NCBI GenBank assembly: GCA_033064195.1
Contig: JARBJD010000083.1
Location: 1-64,000 of the forward strand
Direction of reading: 5' to 3'
Origin: Blattamonas nauphoetae
Taxonomy: Eukaryota > Preaxostyla > Oxymonadida
DNA length: 64,000 nucleotides
The position numbers and the translations under genes were made by a program. The notes under the pieces are model-generated. The model was given only the letters and a program-made list of their open reading frames with translations, ran no database searches and was not told the origin of the DNA. This document shows, one piece after another, positions 1 to 11,659 of the stretch. How positions within the stretch are numbered: position 1 is the first letter of the stretch; every line of letters starts with the position of its first letter.

Positions 1-294
1 GGCTGTTGACGACCGTCCTCTAAAAGAGACTCTAGAGTGAGATAAGATTTTGTTAGGACGAGAACATAGGGCATATCGTTTTCTTTTCCTTTGTTGGTGA
101 ATGTTTTTCATGTCGAAGTGGAACCCTGAGAGAGCATCCGGTTGATGGACTAAGGACGAGAGGGAAGAGGAAATATGAGTGTTGAATAACGATGAGAATT
201 CTGAAATAAGGAAAGTGGTAATGAAAAAAGGTATAATAATGAAAACTAAGAGTTTCGACATGTTGTCCTCACTCATTCCAAGTCCTGCTGTGAA

Positions 295-329
295 CCTAGT
301 ACCGGACACAGGGCCATAAAGGTACTAGG
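295..329. repeat. Short inverted repeat (hairpin)
   Basis: Nine-base arms CCTAGTACC (295-303) and GGTACTAGG (321-329) are exact reverse complements separated by 17 nt. No gene is supported around it. It could be a cruciform, the tip of an old element or chance. Confidence 0.35.
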
Positions 330-659
330 CTAGCCCTGTTCGGTCAAAAAAGGCCTGCGCAGGATAAAGCCAGGTATGGAAAGAGTGAGGTGGTAGTTAT
401 TTTAGTATGGTGAAAGTGGTGAGGTGAAAAATGAATCAGAATGAAAAGAATAGGAGAGCTTGGAGGAGAAATAAGAATTGGAGAATTAGGAGAATCGTAA
501 TGGAAAGGAACAGTAGGAGTTGAAGGGATAACAGAAGAATGAGGAGAGGAGTTTGTCACTGAATCCAAATATGAAAACGAAAAGATGTCTTCTCACCCAA
601 CTCTGCACTCAATCCACGCTCTCTCCTCTCTTCCACCCTTCCTCTTCCTCAAAAATCTT

Positions 660-1660
660 CCTCACCCTGTTGTCTCTGCCCTCTTCTGAGAATAGGAAAG
701 AAGAAATGAAAATGATGAGAAATCAATAATAACAGGTGCTCCAGTGAGCGAAGTACCATCACGTAAAAATCCCAAATAATCCTTCATTCGTGTAATTGTT
801 ACTCGAAAGTAACTATGGTCTTCTGGAAAGACCTCATGTCTAAAATGGAGATATATGAAAGATATGAAAAACACAAACTTGTGAAAAGAATGGACGGTGT
901 TCTCTCTGATGAATTCAGAGAGTCAGTGTGACTATCAAAGTGAAAAGGTCATCCGAGGAGCGGATGGGGTTGTGAGATGATTCGAAACGAAAGTGGTAAG
1001 CACTCCGAACTCGGAGTCACAACAATTTTGCCGTGTTGCTCGGCGAAGAAAGAGTAACACACCCTTCTCTGGAAAAAGAGGGTTTAATGAAGACAAAAGA
1101 AACCAAGGACGAACTGGTTCCGAAAATGTGGACCAGTGTCCGAAAATACTGTGACATGTGATTTGGAATGATATGAAGGAAGTGCAAATAAATCGGAAAG
1201 ACATTCTTGAACGAAACGGTGGTCGCGAAAGCACTGGTGAAATAAAGTTGTGATGTGTTTTGTAATAACAGAATTTTGTGAGGTGAAACAGGTAATACAC
1301 AAATGAGAAACTGAAACTTGTGAATAGAAATCATGCCCAACTTGTATGTTTGAGAGTGGCAAGTGCCAATTTTTAAAATCCATCACAATAACTAAAGAGT
1401 TATCGTCGATGGATGAAGTGGAAGTATTGTAAAACTTTCTTTGTGTTTCTGCTATTTTTTGTGTTGTTCAATTGTTTTTAATTCATTTTCTTCTTTGTGT
1501 GAGTTTTTGTTTTGTGATTTTAATGTTTCTTGTTTTTGTAGATATTTCCCTCGCTCACAAATCGAGCAAAGGTCTGTTCTTTCTTTGGTTTTGTAGTATT
1601 TTTTGTTTTGTTGCAAAATGAAGAATATGACATGTTCTGTTTTCCCCCTGTTCAACGAGT
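660..1660 (-). mobile_element. Decayed transposase gene of a DNA transposon (CDSEFG type)
   Basis: Broken minus-strand frames align in order with the better preserved transposase at 46763-48041. A cysteine-pair segment RTDLCSICERGK lies near 1560 (RTDVCPDCLRRK in the other copy). A catalytic-core segment FSDTGPHFRN lies near 1110 (FVSDCGPHFRN in the other), and CCDSEFG near 1020 (NVCDSEFG in the other). The last open piece (662-874) may be its C-terminus. Several frameshifts and stops separate the pieces, so the copy is old. The superfamily is not resolved: an RNase H-like DDE enzyme is likely. No inverted repeats or target duplications were found at its ends. Confidence 0.6.
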
Positions 1661-2440
1661 TTGCGGTGTAAATCCTTCTTCGCTGATCTGAGAAGCCGGA
1701 TTTCAGAATTTTGTTTTGAGTTGGGACACTATTGGTTGAAGGTGTGTTCGGAATGGAAGCGAATGATGCTTGTGAAGGAGTGAGGAGGAAAGTGATGTCC
1801 TCTTCGTTGATTGAATCAAGGATTGAATGTTCTATGAGATTCGAAAAGAGAGAAATAAGAGAAAAGATAGTTGGACTTGCTTTTTCTTCTCCTTTCGTGA
1901 CTGTCTGGCTTGATTTTCGCAGCTTGGCGATGTGTTTTCGTGAATTGCTTTCATTAATTCAGTATCTTCTTGTATGTTGATTTTCTAAGAAAAAAAGGAA
2001 AAAATGAGCGGTAACCTGTTTCGACGCTGGTCGACGTCGAGTGGGATTTCGAGGTCTCCCACCGATTCTGTCGGACCGGGGAGCGTATATATGCCCTCCT
2101 CGACGAACCCTGCAGTCTTGTCTCGCCAAGTGACAACACTTGGGAGACACACTGCATTAATTTAACCTTATCGTCTTTATTTCTCATTTCACGATGTAAA
2201 TGAGACAGCACGAACAAAGTGAAGTGAACTTTATCTTAAAGAGAGAAAGAATGAGAGAAAAGAAAGCCAAACTATTGTAATAAGCCAGAACAATCTCATT
2301 TATTAGTGACGACTATCCAGAGCTTTGATGAGTGGTGCTGCTGGATAGTCGCCATGAAATTTGACGAGAAGGGTCGTAAATTCCCCTTCCGTGTGCTGAT
2401 GGTAGATTTTGGTTTTGCGCAATATGCTTCCATGATTGAG
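1661..2440. other. No supported gene
   Basis: Short open frames occur on both strands (1732-1980 plus, 1954-2217 minus), but none resembles a family seen elsewhere in the window and none has a clear coding signature. A GC-richer patch at 2020-2150 ends in a small hairpin (CCAAGTG / CACTTGG near 2127-2144). Confidence 0.3.
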
Positions 2441-2702
2441 ATAAGATATGATGGGAATGAAAAGTGATGGAGTTTTACAAGAATATATGTTGGGGACGAA
2501 AGAAGTACTGAGAAATCTGTCTTCCATGGCCCACAAGTCTGTGTCATCACCTGGAAAGACATTCAACCAACCGAAGATTCAATTCCTCACATCACCCAAC
2601 TTTGTCTACATTTCCACCCCTCCCCCTCCTCACACACATTACACATCAGCAAATGACCTGATTTTGCCCCTCTCGCCCTCCACCCATCACAAGTTGCCCT
2701 CC

Positions 2703-3040
2703 TTCCGCCCTCCACCCATCGCAAAATCACCTCCTTCCTCCCTCCACCCATCGCAAAATCACCTCCTTCCGCCCTCCACCCATCGCAAAATCACCTCCTT
2801 CCTCCCTCCACCCATCGCAAAATCACCTCCTTCCTCCCTCCACCCATCGCAAAATCACCTCCTTCCTCCCTCCACGCATCGCAAACCCATTCCTTCCTCC
2901 CTCCACCCATCGCAAAATCACCTCCTTCCTCCCTCCACCCATCGCAAAATCACCTCCTTCCGCCCTCCACCCATCGCAAAATCACCTCCTTCCTCCCCCT
3001 CCACCCATCGCAAAATCACCTCCTTCCTCCCTCCTCCACG
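2703..3040. repeat. 32-bp minisatellite
   Basis: About ten head-to-tail copies of a 32-bp unit whose core reads CACCCATCGCAAAATCACC followed by a CTCCTTCC-rich stretch. Copies differ by single T/G or C/A changes and small indels. Because 32 is not a multiple of three, translation cycles through the frames and no stop occurs. This makes a 329-residue open frame (2448-3437) that need not be a gene. Confidence 0.9.
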
Positions 3041-3099
3041 CATCGAAAGGAATCACAACTCGCATCCTAAAAGAACTCGTCTCATCCGCGTTGAATTCA

Positions 3100-3823
3100 G
3101 TTCCATCTCCGCTTCTAATCACTCCTCTACACATCATCTCGTCATCTGGACACAAATCGGAGAATTCGCTGGCGTGGATGCAAAGATTCCTTTTCAACCT
3201 GTCAAGGCGATGAACTCGTTTGGTGTCGTGCTGTTGGAGGATCAAAGAACGAAACAACCAACAGCCTCAAATCCAGCCAGCAGCAATTTAATCTTATCCG
3301 CAAGTGCAGCTGTTTTGTGGATAACATCGACACATGGACATGTTTGTCTTGCCAAACTCTCTTCAGAAGCAGGGAAGACGTCAGTGTCCAGAACTCCAGA
3401 TTCTTTCCCTCATCATCATTCCAGCGAATTGATATGAACTCCAAATGTCTTGTTGTCGATAACACCGCTTCCATAGTCTCTTCATTCTTTCCACCTTTGG
3501 AATCGTCTCCTTTCTCCTCCCCACCCACGGAGCGGAAGTCACGAAGTCTGAAATGGGTTTCCGAAAACGACATGGGGAGTTTTAGCGAATGCGACTTTGC
3601 AAATTACGAGCTGAAGAAACTTGTGATCACTGGGAAGACCCGTGCACACTGCTTCGTTGGCGAGCGACAATTTGTCGAGTCTGACAAGGATTCAGACAGT
3701 CTCACTCTCAACGGAATTCACTCTCGCTGTGACATCGGGGTTTTGTCAATTTTTAATTTCTATTCACCAAATTTGGGATGCTTCTGCATCCTCATTCATC
3801 GTCATCCAACTCGTTCTAATTGA
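3100..3823 (+). pseudogene. Possible beta-helix-type protein fragment
   Basis: Two overlapping plus-strand frames (to 3437, and 3317-3823) read as Ser/Thr-rich text with short hydrophobic strands and isolated cysteines. This is the style of the beta-helix surface-protein fragments at 7.9-9.2 kb and 28.9-29.6 kb. No start, signal peptide or complete domain is visible and the frame changes partway. I read it as a relic of that family. It could also be non-coding. Confidence 0.3.
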
Positions 3824-4985
3824 CACCTTGACATGCTATTATCGTGCTTACCATCATTTTTCGTTTCTCTCTCTCTCGTGTCTCCTGCCCCTCTCTCATC
3901 AACTTCGATGGCGAAGCACACTTACCATGTTCATGATCTGATTTCCCAGCTCCAACAAGTCCTCTCAACTGTCTTTCAACGGTGTGAATGTCATTATAAC
4001 AGCACAGAGTCGTTTTTGTTCCATCTGAATCAGTTTCTCTTCACCGTACATGACTTTTTTGGCCATTCTTTTCTTTCAAATTTTCGTCGATTTCTCTTCA
4101 ATTCTTGCTTTTTCTGAATGTTCATCTCGAAATAATGAAAAGATGGATAAAAATGTCAGGCGAGAGATTGTCTTGGATAAAAACGAAAAGTTGTTAGGGT
4201 TAGAACACCAACAGTGGTGAAATCGGCGAGAGGTATTTACCAAGCAATGTAAACGTGATTGTTGAGTGTGTTTCGTCTGATATTGTGAATCTTGGGAGAC
4301 GAATTGAATTGAAAAGCCTGACTGAGTCACAGTGACAGAAACGGCGTGGTGAGGTTTGGGGTGTGTGAGGATGAGCAGGAGTGGTGTTTGGTCAACAAAT
4401 AAGAATGGAGTTCGCTTGATTAGAACCTCTCCCTTTGACTGCACACCACTAGTCTGTGGTGGAGGCTAGTTGGAAGCGAGGGGCCTGAAGTGGTGCGAGG
4501 AGAGTGGATTTGAATGAGTAGGTGGAAATGCGGAGAGGTTCGAGGGAGGGAAGGATGGTGTGATGAGGGATGATTGTTTGTTGGAGTGAGCGTGCTCGTG
4601 TGACGCAATCACGAACACGAACGATGAAGGGCGGGAGGCGGTACAGGTGCAGGGAGGTTGAAGAGGGCGGTGAGGAGAGCTTGCTGTGAGAACTGGATGG
4701 ATGAAGGAAAAATGAGTGCAAAGCAAATAACAAAGATAAATATGCGAATGGAAAGAAAAATCAAAAACTCCAAATTGTTCACACACCTCTTCAAATTATT
4801 CCCTAGTCCATAATCTGTGGAATCACGGTCTTCAGAAACCCGCACAACAACAGATTTGTCCGATTCGACGGCGCAGTCTCATCATCGAATTCCCCAAGTT
4901 TCGTCACTTGTTTTGTTCAAATGTGCATCATCAAGCAGAATGAATGTTGATATCGACCTTAATTCCGCCAAGTCGCTTCTCATAA
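3824..4985. other. No supported gene
   Basis: Low-complexity pyrimidine/purine-skewed DNA with many shadow frames on both strands. The Ser/Thr/His-rich minus frames at 4420-4845 look like composition artefacts. Nothing resembles the gene families of the window. Confidence 0.3.
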
Positions 4986-5064
4986 GTGCAATCAATGTTG
5001 TACCCACATTCGACGAGAGAAACAACAAATAGTCGCCGGGATGCTTCATTTGCACAAGAGGTGC

Positions 5065-5965
5065 TTAATACGTGTCCAATATCGGCTCAGGTTCGCTGGA
5101 CATCTGCATTTCACCTAAAACACGCTCAAATGAGACAAGTGACACACCTGGCGGCTTGTCCTTCGAGATCATCACTAAAGCCAGCGATGAATGCTCGTTC
5201 AGCAGCTGTGAACGATTGAGTGTGACGAATTCTGCAATCTTCTCAATTGCCTTCGCGTATTCGAACTCAACGTACAACTGTTTCCGAATTTGTCTTCCCA
5301 CCACTTTTGTCCTTCGCCACGTAAGTTCCTGGATGCACATAATCACAAGAAGAGCTTCTGCTTGATATGTCGTCAGGAGCAGAGGGCAAGGCAGAGGAAC
5401 AAGAATCGCGTTTAAGATGTGTGCGAACTGATCATACGAAATGAGGTCCGGTGACGACTTGAGCAGAACCGGCAGCGCCGCTAAGGTGGAGAAGGCGATA
5501 CAGAACAATGTTGGGTATTCGTCAGTTTCTGTGTTAGGGAAGAAGCACTGCGGTTTCGCCACAGAACTCCCAACGACCAGATGTCGCTTTTCGAGCTTGC
5601 CATTTCGAACGAATGCCGTAGATTCTGCGACTCACCAGTCACCTAGACACACACCCCATATTGAAAGAAAGAACCTTCCATACCAAGTTTCGCCACTCCA
5701 GGGCTCGTTAAATCCACGATTTCCGATTTGATGTCGCGATGAACACTTATCTGCTTGTGCAGTTCTCGCAATGTTAAAGAAATGTGTGTGATGATATCCA
5801 AAATTCGCTGAAGAGAGTGACGATATCAGAGACATACCGATTCAACGAGGATGCAGTTCTCTTTCCGGTGCTTCCTAATCAGCTGGCTCGCATCCCCCCA
5901 GTCGCTAAACTCAATCACAATAAACACACTCTCTTATTCCAACTGAGCACGTCGGAGAAGCGAAT
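5065..5965 (-). pseudogene. Protein kinase domain followed by helical region, damaged
   Basis: Read on the minus strand, a kinase domain is recognisable in order: beta5/hinge VFIVIEFSDWGDASQLIRK (about 5935-5880), then the catalytic loop VHRDIKSE (near 5735), then the post-activation segment SSKSDIWSLGV (near 5585). Two 30-nt GT-AG introns fit the frame, at 5808-5837 and 5625-5654, and the second contains an in-frame stop. After the kinase helix F region the frame shifts into a 165-residue helix-rich stretch (5562-5065). The glycine loop and the VAIK lysine region are not found upstream, and a stop lies just before the hinge. It is probably a pseudogene of a receptor- or scaffold-type kinase. 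Any family assignment beyond eukaryotic protein kinase is inference. Confidence 0.6.
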
Positions 5966-5971
5966 GTTTGC

Positions 5972-7023
5972 GTGGGAGCCATGGTGGATGGATCTGCCCC
6001 CCTGAGATCTTTCTCTCAAATAACAACACGACTTTTCACGATATCACTTGCATTTTCCATTACCATCTCGAAGTTTGATCGTCTTCCATCATCGCTGGCT
6101 GAATGTGTTCTTTCATATCAAGAATTGGACTTTTCTGTTTTGGTTGTTCTCCTTCACGATAGATCCCAGACACTGGTTCGTCACCGAATTGTTTCGTGAG
6201 TAATCCTCCCCATCAACAAGCCAGCCTGAAAGCCTATATCAATTTCGATCAGGTACCCCATCGGTGAATTCAATCCAAGCCAACTCACTCGTGTCCCTTC
6301 TTCCGATGAGCATACCATCCAAGAAGCCCTGGCACTCTCACTCACCGGTCTTCCCTCTTCTTCCAACGAAGTTTTCTCGCTTGATCTGATCCCCCTGCTT
6401 CCAAGCAACAACTGCCACCATTGTCTAAACTCGTTGAAACACCGAGCAAGTGATATGGAGATGGAAAAGGAATTGGTGCCAACACTCTCACTTTTGTCTG
6501 TCCCCCTCCAGCAACTCCGTGAACAGCGTACCATTTGGTCGTCAAAAGTTGTCAGCAAGTTTTCTCTTTCTTCTCCAACTCGGGTTTACCCGCCCTCTAC
6601 TTCCTTCGGACGACACTCCATTCGTCCAGCACATGCTTGACATTCTTCTTTCCTTAAAAAAATACGCCAAACATGACACTTCCGTCCATTTCGGGATTGG
6701 ACTCTCATCCACCTCTTTCTTTGCAAGACCAATGCTACCTTTCGTTGTTCCTCCAGCATGCTCTCCTTGACGATTCCTCATTCACCACAACAAATCCATT
6801 CTTCCTCGTCTTCACCACTTTTCTGAACCACCATGTGTCAGACAACGCTCTGAACTCTTCCCTTCTTGAGTTTATCCTGACCTCTCTTCCACGGAATCAC
6901 ACTTCTGAGGACAAAGTTTCCGCGCAGAGATGGATAAATTTGCGAAGGCTAGATTCTTATTCACAAAGACTCGGGCCCTGTCTCTCCGCCCACCGATTCT
7001 ACCAATCAAGCTCTTCACTTTGA
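5972..7023 (+). CDS. Helical-repeat-like protein fragment with a 57-nt intron
   Basis: An open frame from 5972 runs into a GTGAGT donor at 6196. A 57-nt intron (6196-6252, ending ATCAG) joins it in frame to a further open stretch ending near 6640, giving Leu-rich helical text. Later pieces (6450-6770, 6673-7023) continue the style in other frames, so more short introns or frameshifts must exist. It resembles the long helical-repeat proteins of this window in composition, but I could not align it securely. It abuts the minus-strand kinase relic with almost no spacer. It may be a decayed gene. Confidence 0.4.
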
Positions 7024-7379
7024 ACGCGTACACCTACATTGCCAGTCGCATGATCAGAAGATACTCGACGAAGCAGACAGGGCTGCCGCCAGTTTGCCAC
7101 TCGATTTAGATTCGGGAGGATCTCGTCCGATATATTCGGATGTTGAAAAATGTGTTTATTACAAGTTTGTGGGACCTGGCTCTTCGTTTGGACGGCCATT
7201 ATTAAGGATATATCGGTTGGTTCAACTGTAGTTTGGAAGACTTGTTGCATCATTTCCATCGCGCGGTGACTCACGGACGAGCACGTCAATTACTGGAATT
7301 CAGGTCAGCATCACCCGAAATACAATAAAAACAAGAAAAACCGAATGGCTATCACGAATCTCCCAACAATAAGGAACAA

Positions 7380-9214
7380 AGCACGTCGATGACTGTCTCC
7401 ATCATTTCTCACGATTCTCCCAACAAAACGTCTCTCTCGACGACAGAGTCTCTCCCCACTCCAGTATCTGTTCATCCACACACGCAGTCGAGACATCCCC
7501 TCTTCTTTCCGAACCATACGGACCTCCTCAAAAACTCGATCTCTTCGTCGCTCTTTGTTGTCCCCCCTGAAGAACGCGCTATCGCTCTCGTCGCTGCGGT
7601 CGCTGTCTTATCTGAACCAGAGCTGATTCTGGTCAACACCGAAGAACTCGTCAAAAACTGGAAACAGTCGACACACACCCCGATGGCTGCCAAGCAAGAC
7701 GAAGACAAGCTTTAGACGATCGCGATCGGGCTGACCAGATTCCTTCGCCGCACTCCCCGCAGCGAGTCTGTGGACGAGCAGGACTCGTTCGTTGCGAAGA
7801 GTGTCGATGGGAAGGGAGGAAGGACATCGAAACAATTGCCCCTTTTGTGAGGGCAGATTATCAGAAGAAGGGCATTTCGCCGAATCCCATCCGCACACAA
7901 CACCTTCGGCAGTTCATTTCCTCCCCTGCCATCCGTCATGATCTTTCTCATCGGGTTCTTGCAGGAATCAAGAAGGCCGAGACACGGATATGATTCGCCA
8001 CCAATCATCAGACTCGAGAACAAGCACATCAATCACGAACTGAACGCTTTCGTTGACGCTCTGATTTTCGACGTGGAGTCACTTGGTTGCACGAACGCAA
8101 AACCTGGCCATCCAGTCTCTCTGACACTGTCCTCGCCGTCGCGATGTGCGATTGTGGAGACATCCTGTGTGTCATTTTCGGACTCTGTTCTCCGACTGGG
8201 CCAGCTGGCATCGCCGATTGTGGTCCACCACACATGCAACGTCGCGGGGGAGACATCGGTGACATTCGTTCGATATGAAATGTGTTCGTCTTCGGATGTG
8301 ATTCCTGCATTTGCTAAAAATACTGGATCGGAAGGGAGCGTCGCCGTCAAGCCGCGTCCTTATGACAATCTCGTCGTGCTCGTTCACGTCCACTGCAGTC
8401 CTCTCCAAAACTGGCATTGCACCGAAAACATCCACCCCGTCTCCACTCTCTTCTCTTTCCACATCTATTGCATTGTGTTCGTTTGTGAACGTGTCGTCGT
8501 GTAGACAGCCAGCCTTGGACCAGCCTCGCCATCGTCTGAGCCAAATTTTGATGGGAACTAAACTGCATGACGTTGAGAACGGGCTTTATTGAACGGTGAG
8601 TACAGGGATCTCATTGTCGACAGAATTCAGTGTGCGAAACTCGAATGATCCGACCATCAAAACATCACCGACTCACCCAGCCTGGAAAACTCGACTGAGG
8701 CATACACCTATGACGACCAATACACTCACTACCACTCTTCCCGATAGCGAACTCCAGATCATCACTTATCATTCTGTGAGCACAGATATTTCGAACTCCG
8801 AATTCACATCACCGTATGGAACCTCGCGAACTCGGACATTTCAAGCAGCTGATTCAATTGCCTTCATTCAAGGTTTCACAGCCAGTTTTCCGATAAGACA
8901 TTTTCTGGGAGCGGTGTTGGTTTTAGCAATCGTGGAATTATTCCGACCACACTTTCCACCGATGTATCTTTCGGAAGAACACAGCCGCTGAAAGAGGCGG
9001 CACACTCTACTTCAATCAGCCAAACATGATTTTCTTTGAAGACACACATTTCGACGAGAACACGACGCTCGAGTATTTGGACAATACGAAGGACTTCGCC
9101 TTTAATCTGCGTCATCCAGAAGAGATTGATGTATTCTCCAAACATCTCCAACTGCCCTGTCGACACGATCATTCTCGTCAGTTTCTTCTGAGCTCACTCC
9201 TCCAATCACTGTGA
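7380..9214 (+). pseudogene. Fragments of a beta-helix surface-protein gene
   Basis: Several plus-strand frames (7389-7715, 7938-8504, 8311-8592, 8596-8991, 9026-9214) carry short Ser/Val/Cys-rich strands, for example SVTFVRYEMCSSSDVIPAF. This is the manner of the beta-helix family seen again at 28.9-29.6 kb. A stretch AIALVAAVAVL near 7580-7620 could be a membrane segment. Frames change every few hundred bases with no consistent introns, so I read it as a degraded gene or a patchwork of fragments. No kinase domain is joined to it here. Confidence 0.35.
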
Positions 9215-9560
9215 GCAACAACGTCCACAGAGAAATGGAAATCGACTCGATTGTCCTCCACTCCTCGTCGAACGTCCCAAGCAGCGAGCGCAGAATCCGA
9301 GCCAGCGACGACAAAACCTCATCTGTGAACAGCACCGAGTGATGATAGAAACGAAGTGAGGGACTTCAGGCAGAGCGGCTGAGGCTGCGAGTGGTAGATG
9401 GGAGTGATGGGGAAGAGCGGGTTGAGCAGCGACGGGATCTTCAATTTGGACAGCTCGTTCAGTTCGCGCTCTCCAACTTCATTCCCACAAACCACATCGT
9501 CCACCACCTCCCCCAACACCACAATCCAATCCACACTTTCCACCACTTAAGTCCTGTGCC
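9102..9560 (-). pseudogene. Helical-repeat gene fragment
   Basis: Two adjoining minus frames (9546-9319 and 9335-9102) give helix-rich text, including LNELSKLKIPSLLNPLF and LARILRSLLGTFDEEWRT, separated by a frame change near 9320. A 30-nt GT-AG interval (about 9320-9350) sits there but does not join the frames. It could be downstream exons of the minus-strand gene that ends with a donor site at 10001, or a fragment of the long helical-repeat family. Neither link is proven. Confidence 0.35.
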
Positions 9561-10001
9561 GTTGGATGTGAAGATAATCTACGAAGTGATCAAGTCCAAC
9601 AACGAGAGAATCGCAAAGTCGCATGACTCATCTCTTTAATCCATTTCACTGTATTGGTTCCATGAACCATTTTTTTCTGAACCTGTGCACATAGTTCCGG
9701 AATACGTTGTCTTTTGGATTATTGAAAACTCCTTCATTCGTGACAACGATATATTTCACAAGCAGTTAAATCGAAAAAAATGATTCAATCAGAAAAGATT
9801 GACCTAAACGCACGATTATGGTTTGATCACACCACACTCATTGACAGAACGACTTTGGAGATCAGAACGTCTGGAATCTCCATTCAGAAATGCAAACAAT
9901 GTGAATGTGTGAAGGATACAAGGATATTTGAAAATCGAAATGTCGCTCGAACTTTTTCCGTTACGATCTATGATCTCAAAAATATTGACCCACGTGCTCA
10001 C

Positions 10002-10315
10002 CTTTAGGTACGTCGAGACGAGGAGCGACGAGCGCCACGAGTGCATGCACAGCAGCGTCAGTAGGTTCATCGACTTGATGGCCTTCTCGATCGCCGACTT
10101 CATCGAAATCTCGCGCTCGTTGGATCCACCGGTCGTGCTGCGCTTGAGGGTGTTCTGCCCCTTCAGGTTGTGCTGGTTGTTGACCTCTTCGAGTAGGGTC
10201 TCCTCCTCAGCCGGGGTGAGCTTGGGGAACTTGATCATCTCGGCACTCTCCTCGTCCTCGTTGGCGAAGTACAGCTCCTTCAGATGGGCGGCGTTGAGGA
10301 CGTCGTTAGGTTTGG
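10002..10315 (-). CDS. Conserved helical protein, downstream exon after the insertion
   Basis: This is the continuation of the minus-strand gene at 11660-12875. Deleting the 1344-bp element and one 9-bp repeat joins CIPKP directly to NDVLNAAHLKEL without a frame change. The exon carries an acidic stretch (ANEDEESAEM), then ends in a canonical donor, AAG followed by GTGAGC, at 10001. The next exon was not identified with confidence. Base composition is GC-richer than the surrounding DNA, as in the upstream exon. Confidence 0.6.
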
Positions 10316-11659
10316 GGGACTGACTATAGTTCATCAGCAATACCAACTAAAGTTCATCAGAGACCCATAATTCCGTTTTATGAAAAACTGTTGACTTTCC
10401 TCTTTTCACATTTTCTCCAAATCTGTCATGAAATTAGGGAGGAAAACGCGCGGACTCCGTCACATCAGAACAAGACAATCCAGTTGAATGAACAATGAGA
10501 CAAGATGGATCACACTTGATTGGTCACTGTTCTTTGCGACAGCGGCAAATATTGATGTGAATAAACCCTGAAAAAAGGACAGACATCCAACGAAAACAAA
10601 CTTTCTTCACTCATCTGTCTGCTCAGCGCGATTTCTTGCAGAGATTCCAACCAACTCTACAAATCGCGAATATCCACAGTCTCTCTGATGTCTATCCCCA
10701 TTTCCTCGTCGAATCTCTAAACGATGACTTTCGTGCCTTATGTGACAGTCTTATCTCTGATTTGAAGGGAGTGGCCAATGATTCATGCCGAGACAAAAAT
10801 CTGTTCTATTGGATTCGCGAAGCAGGCTCATCATTTGTGAAATACCAACCTGTCCCATTTTTCATGCCTATTCGCGGATCAATATGCATTTCGGATTCAA
10901 AATCAGTTAAAACCTTGTGATCCTCTTCCCGTTTCACAATCCTCCCTTGCTTGGACGATATCCCACTGTTCTTGCATTAAGAGGCACATCATCAATCATT
11001 CCCTAGCCCTTTCAATCCTCAACATCATATGATACATTCAATCGAATCATGTCTCTTTCAAACACGATCATCACAGACCAGTCTCGGACATTCCTCTCAC
11101 TGAAGTCCCTCCAATGCACCTTTGTGGTCCTTGTGACACTATTTTGGAGTAGTATCATCTTATTACTTCTTTATCTCGATGTTCTTGTCATTTCAATCTC
11201 TCTGCCTCACAGACCATCTTGGCTTGATCACACGCATTTTTCAAGGGCCCATCCTCCCAGAATCATTCATCAATCGGACCCCTTCAGAAAGTCCACTTTT
11301 TCCTCGTCATGGCTGACTTTTGAGTGTGATCTCATCAACACATCCCCGATCAGTGATAACTGCGTTCTCGAAGCACGACTCCCTTCTCCCCCTCTCCGAA
11401 AAGGTAGTCCTTGCTGCTCACGCTCATTGTTGTGGATTCAACTATCAACCCTCTCCACTTCTGCTCCAGACTCAGTTCTGTTGATTTATCACCTGCATCA
11501 AACCGTCGAACCGCTCCACACCTCCCAATCAATTGGTTCTCCTTTAGATTTCTTTTGTTCAAAGTTTCACGAAATTATAAAACATCAGGCTCGCAATTAT
11601 CAGATTGTGGGATGCTGATGAACTTTAGTTGAAACTGCTGATGAACTATAGACAGTCCC
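10316..11659. mobile_element. 1344-bp DNA transposon with TIRs and 9-bp target duplication
   Basis: The ends are inverted copies. Left starts GGGACTGACTATAGTTCATC and right ends CTATAGACAGTCCC. A second inverted motif, CTGATGAACTTTAGTTG, lies about 20 bp further in on each side. The flanking direct repeat TAGGTTTGG occurs at 10307-10315 and 11660-11668. A 9-bp duplication fits the Mutator-like superfamily, but no transposase is visible, so it is non-autonomous. Internal plus-strand frames (10636-10920, 11049-11618) are not recognised and might be captured host sequence. It sits inside a coding exon of the minus-strand gene. Near-perfect ends and target repeat suggest a young insertion. Confidence 0.85.

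Noticed and set aside
4420-4845. Overlapping minus-strand Ser/Thr/Pro/His-rich frames
   Set aside because: Four frames overlap in the same skewed DNA and none shows a domain, splice sites or similarity to other genes here. They are composition artefacts.
10316-11659. Large intron explanation for the 1344-bp insertion
   Set aside because: The inserted DNA gives stop codons before any usable donor on the host strand, and it has inverted ends with a 9-bp target duplication. A transposon explains it better.
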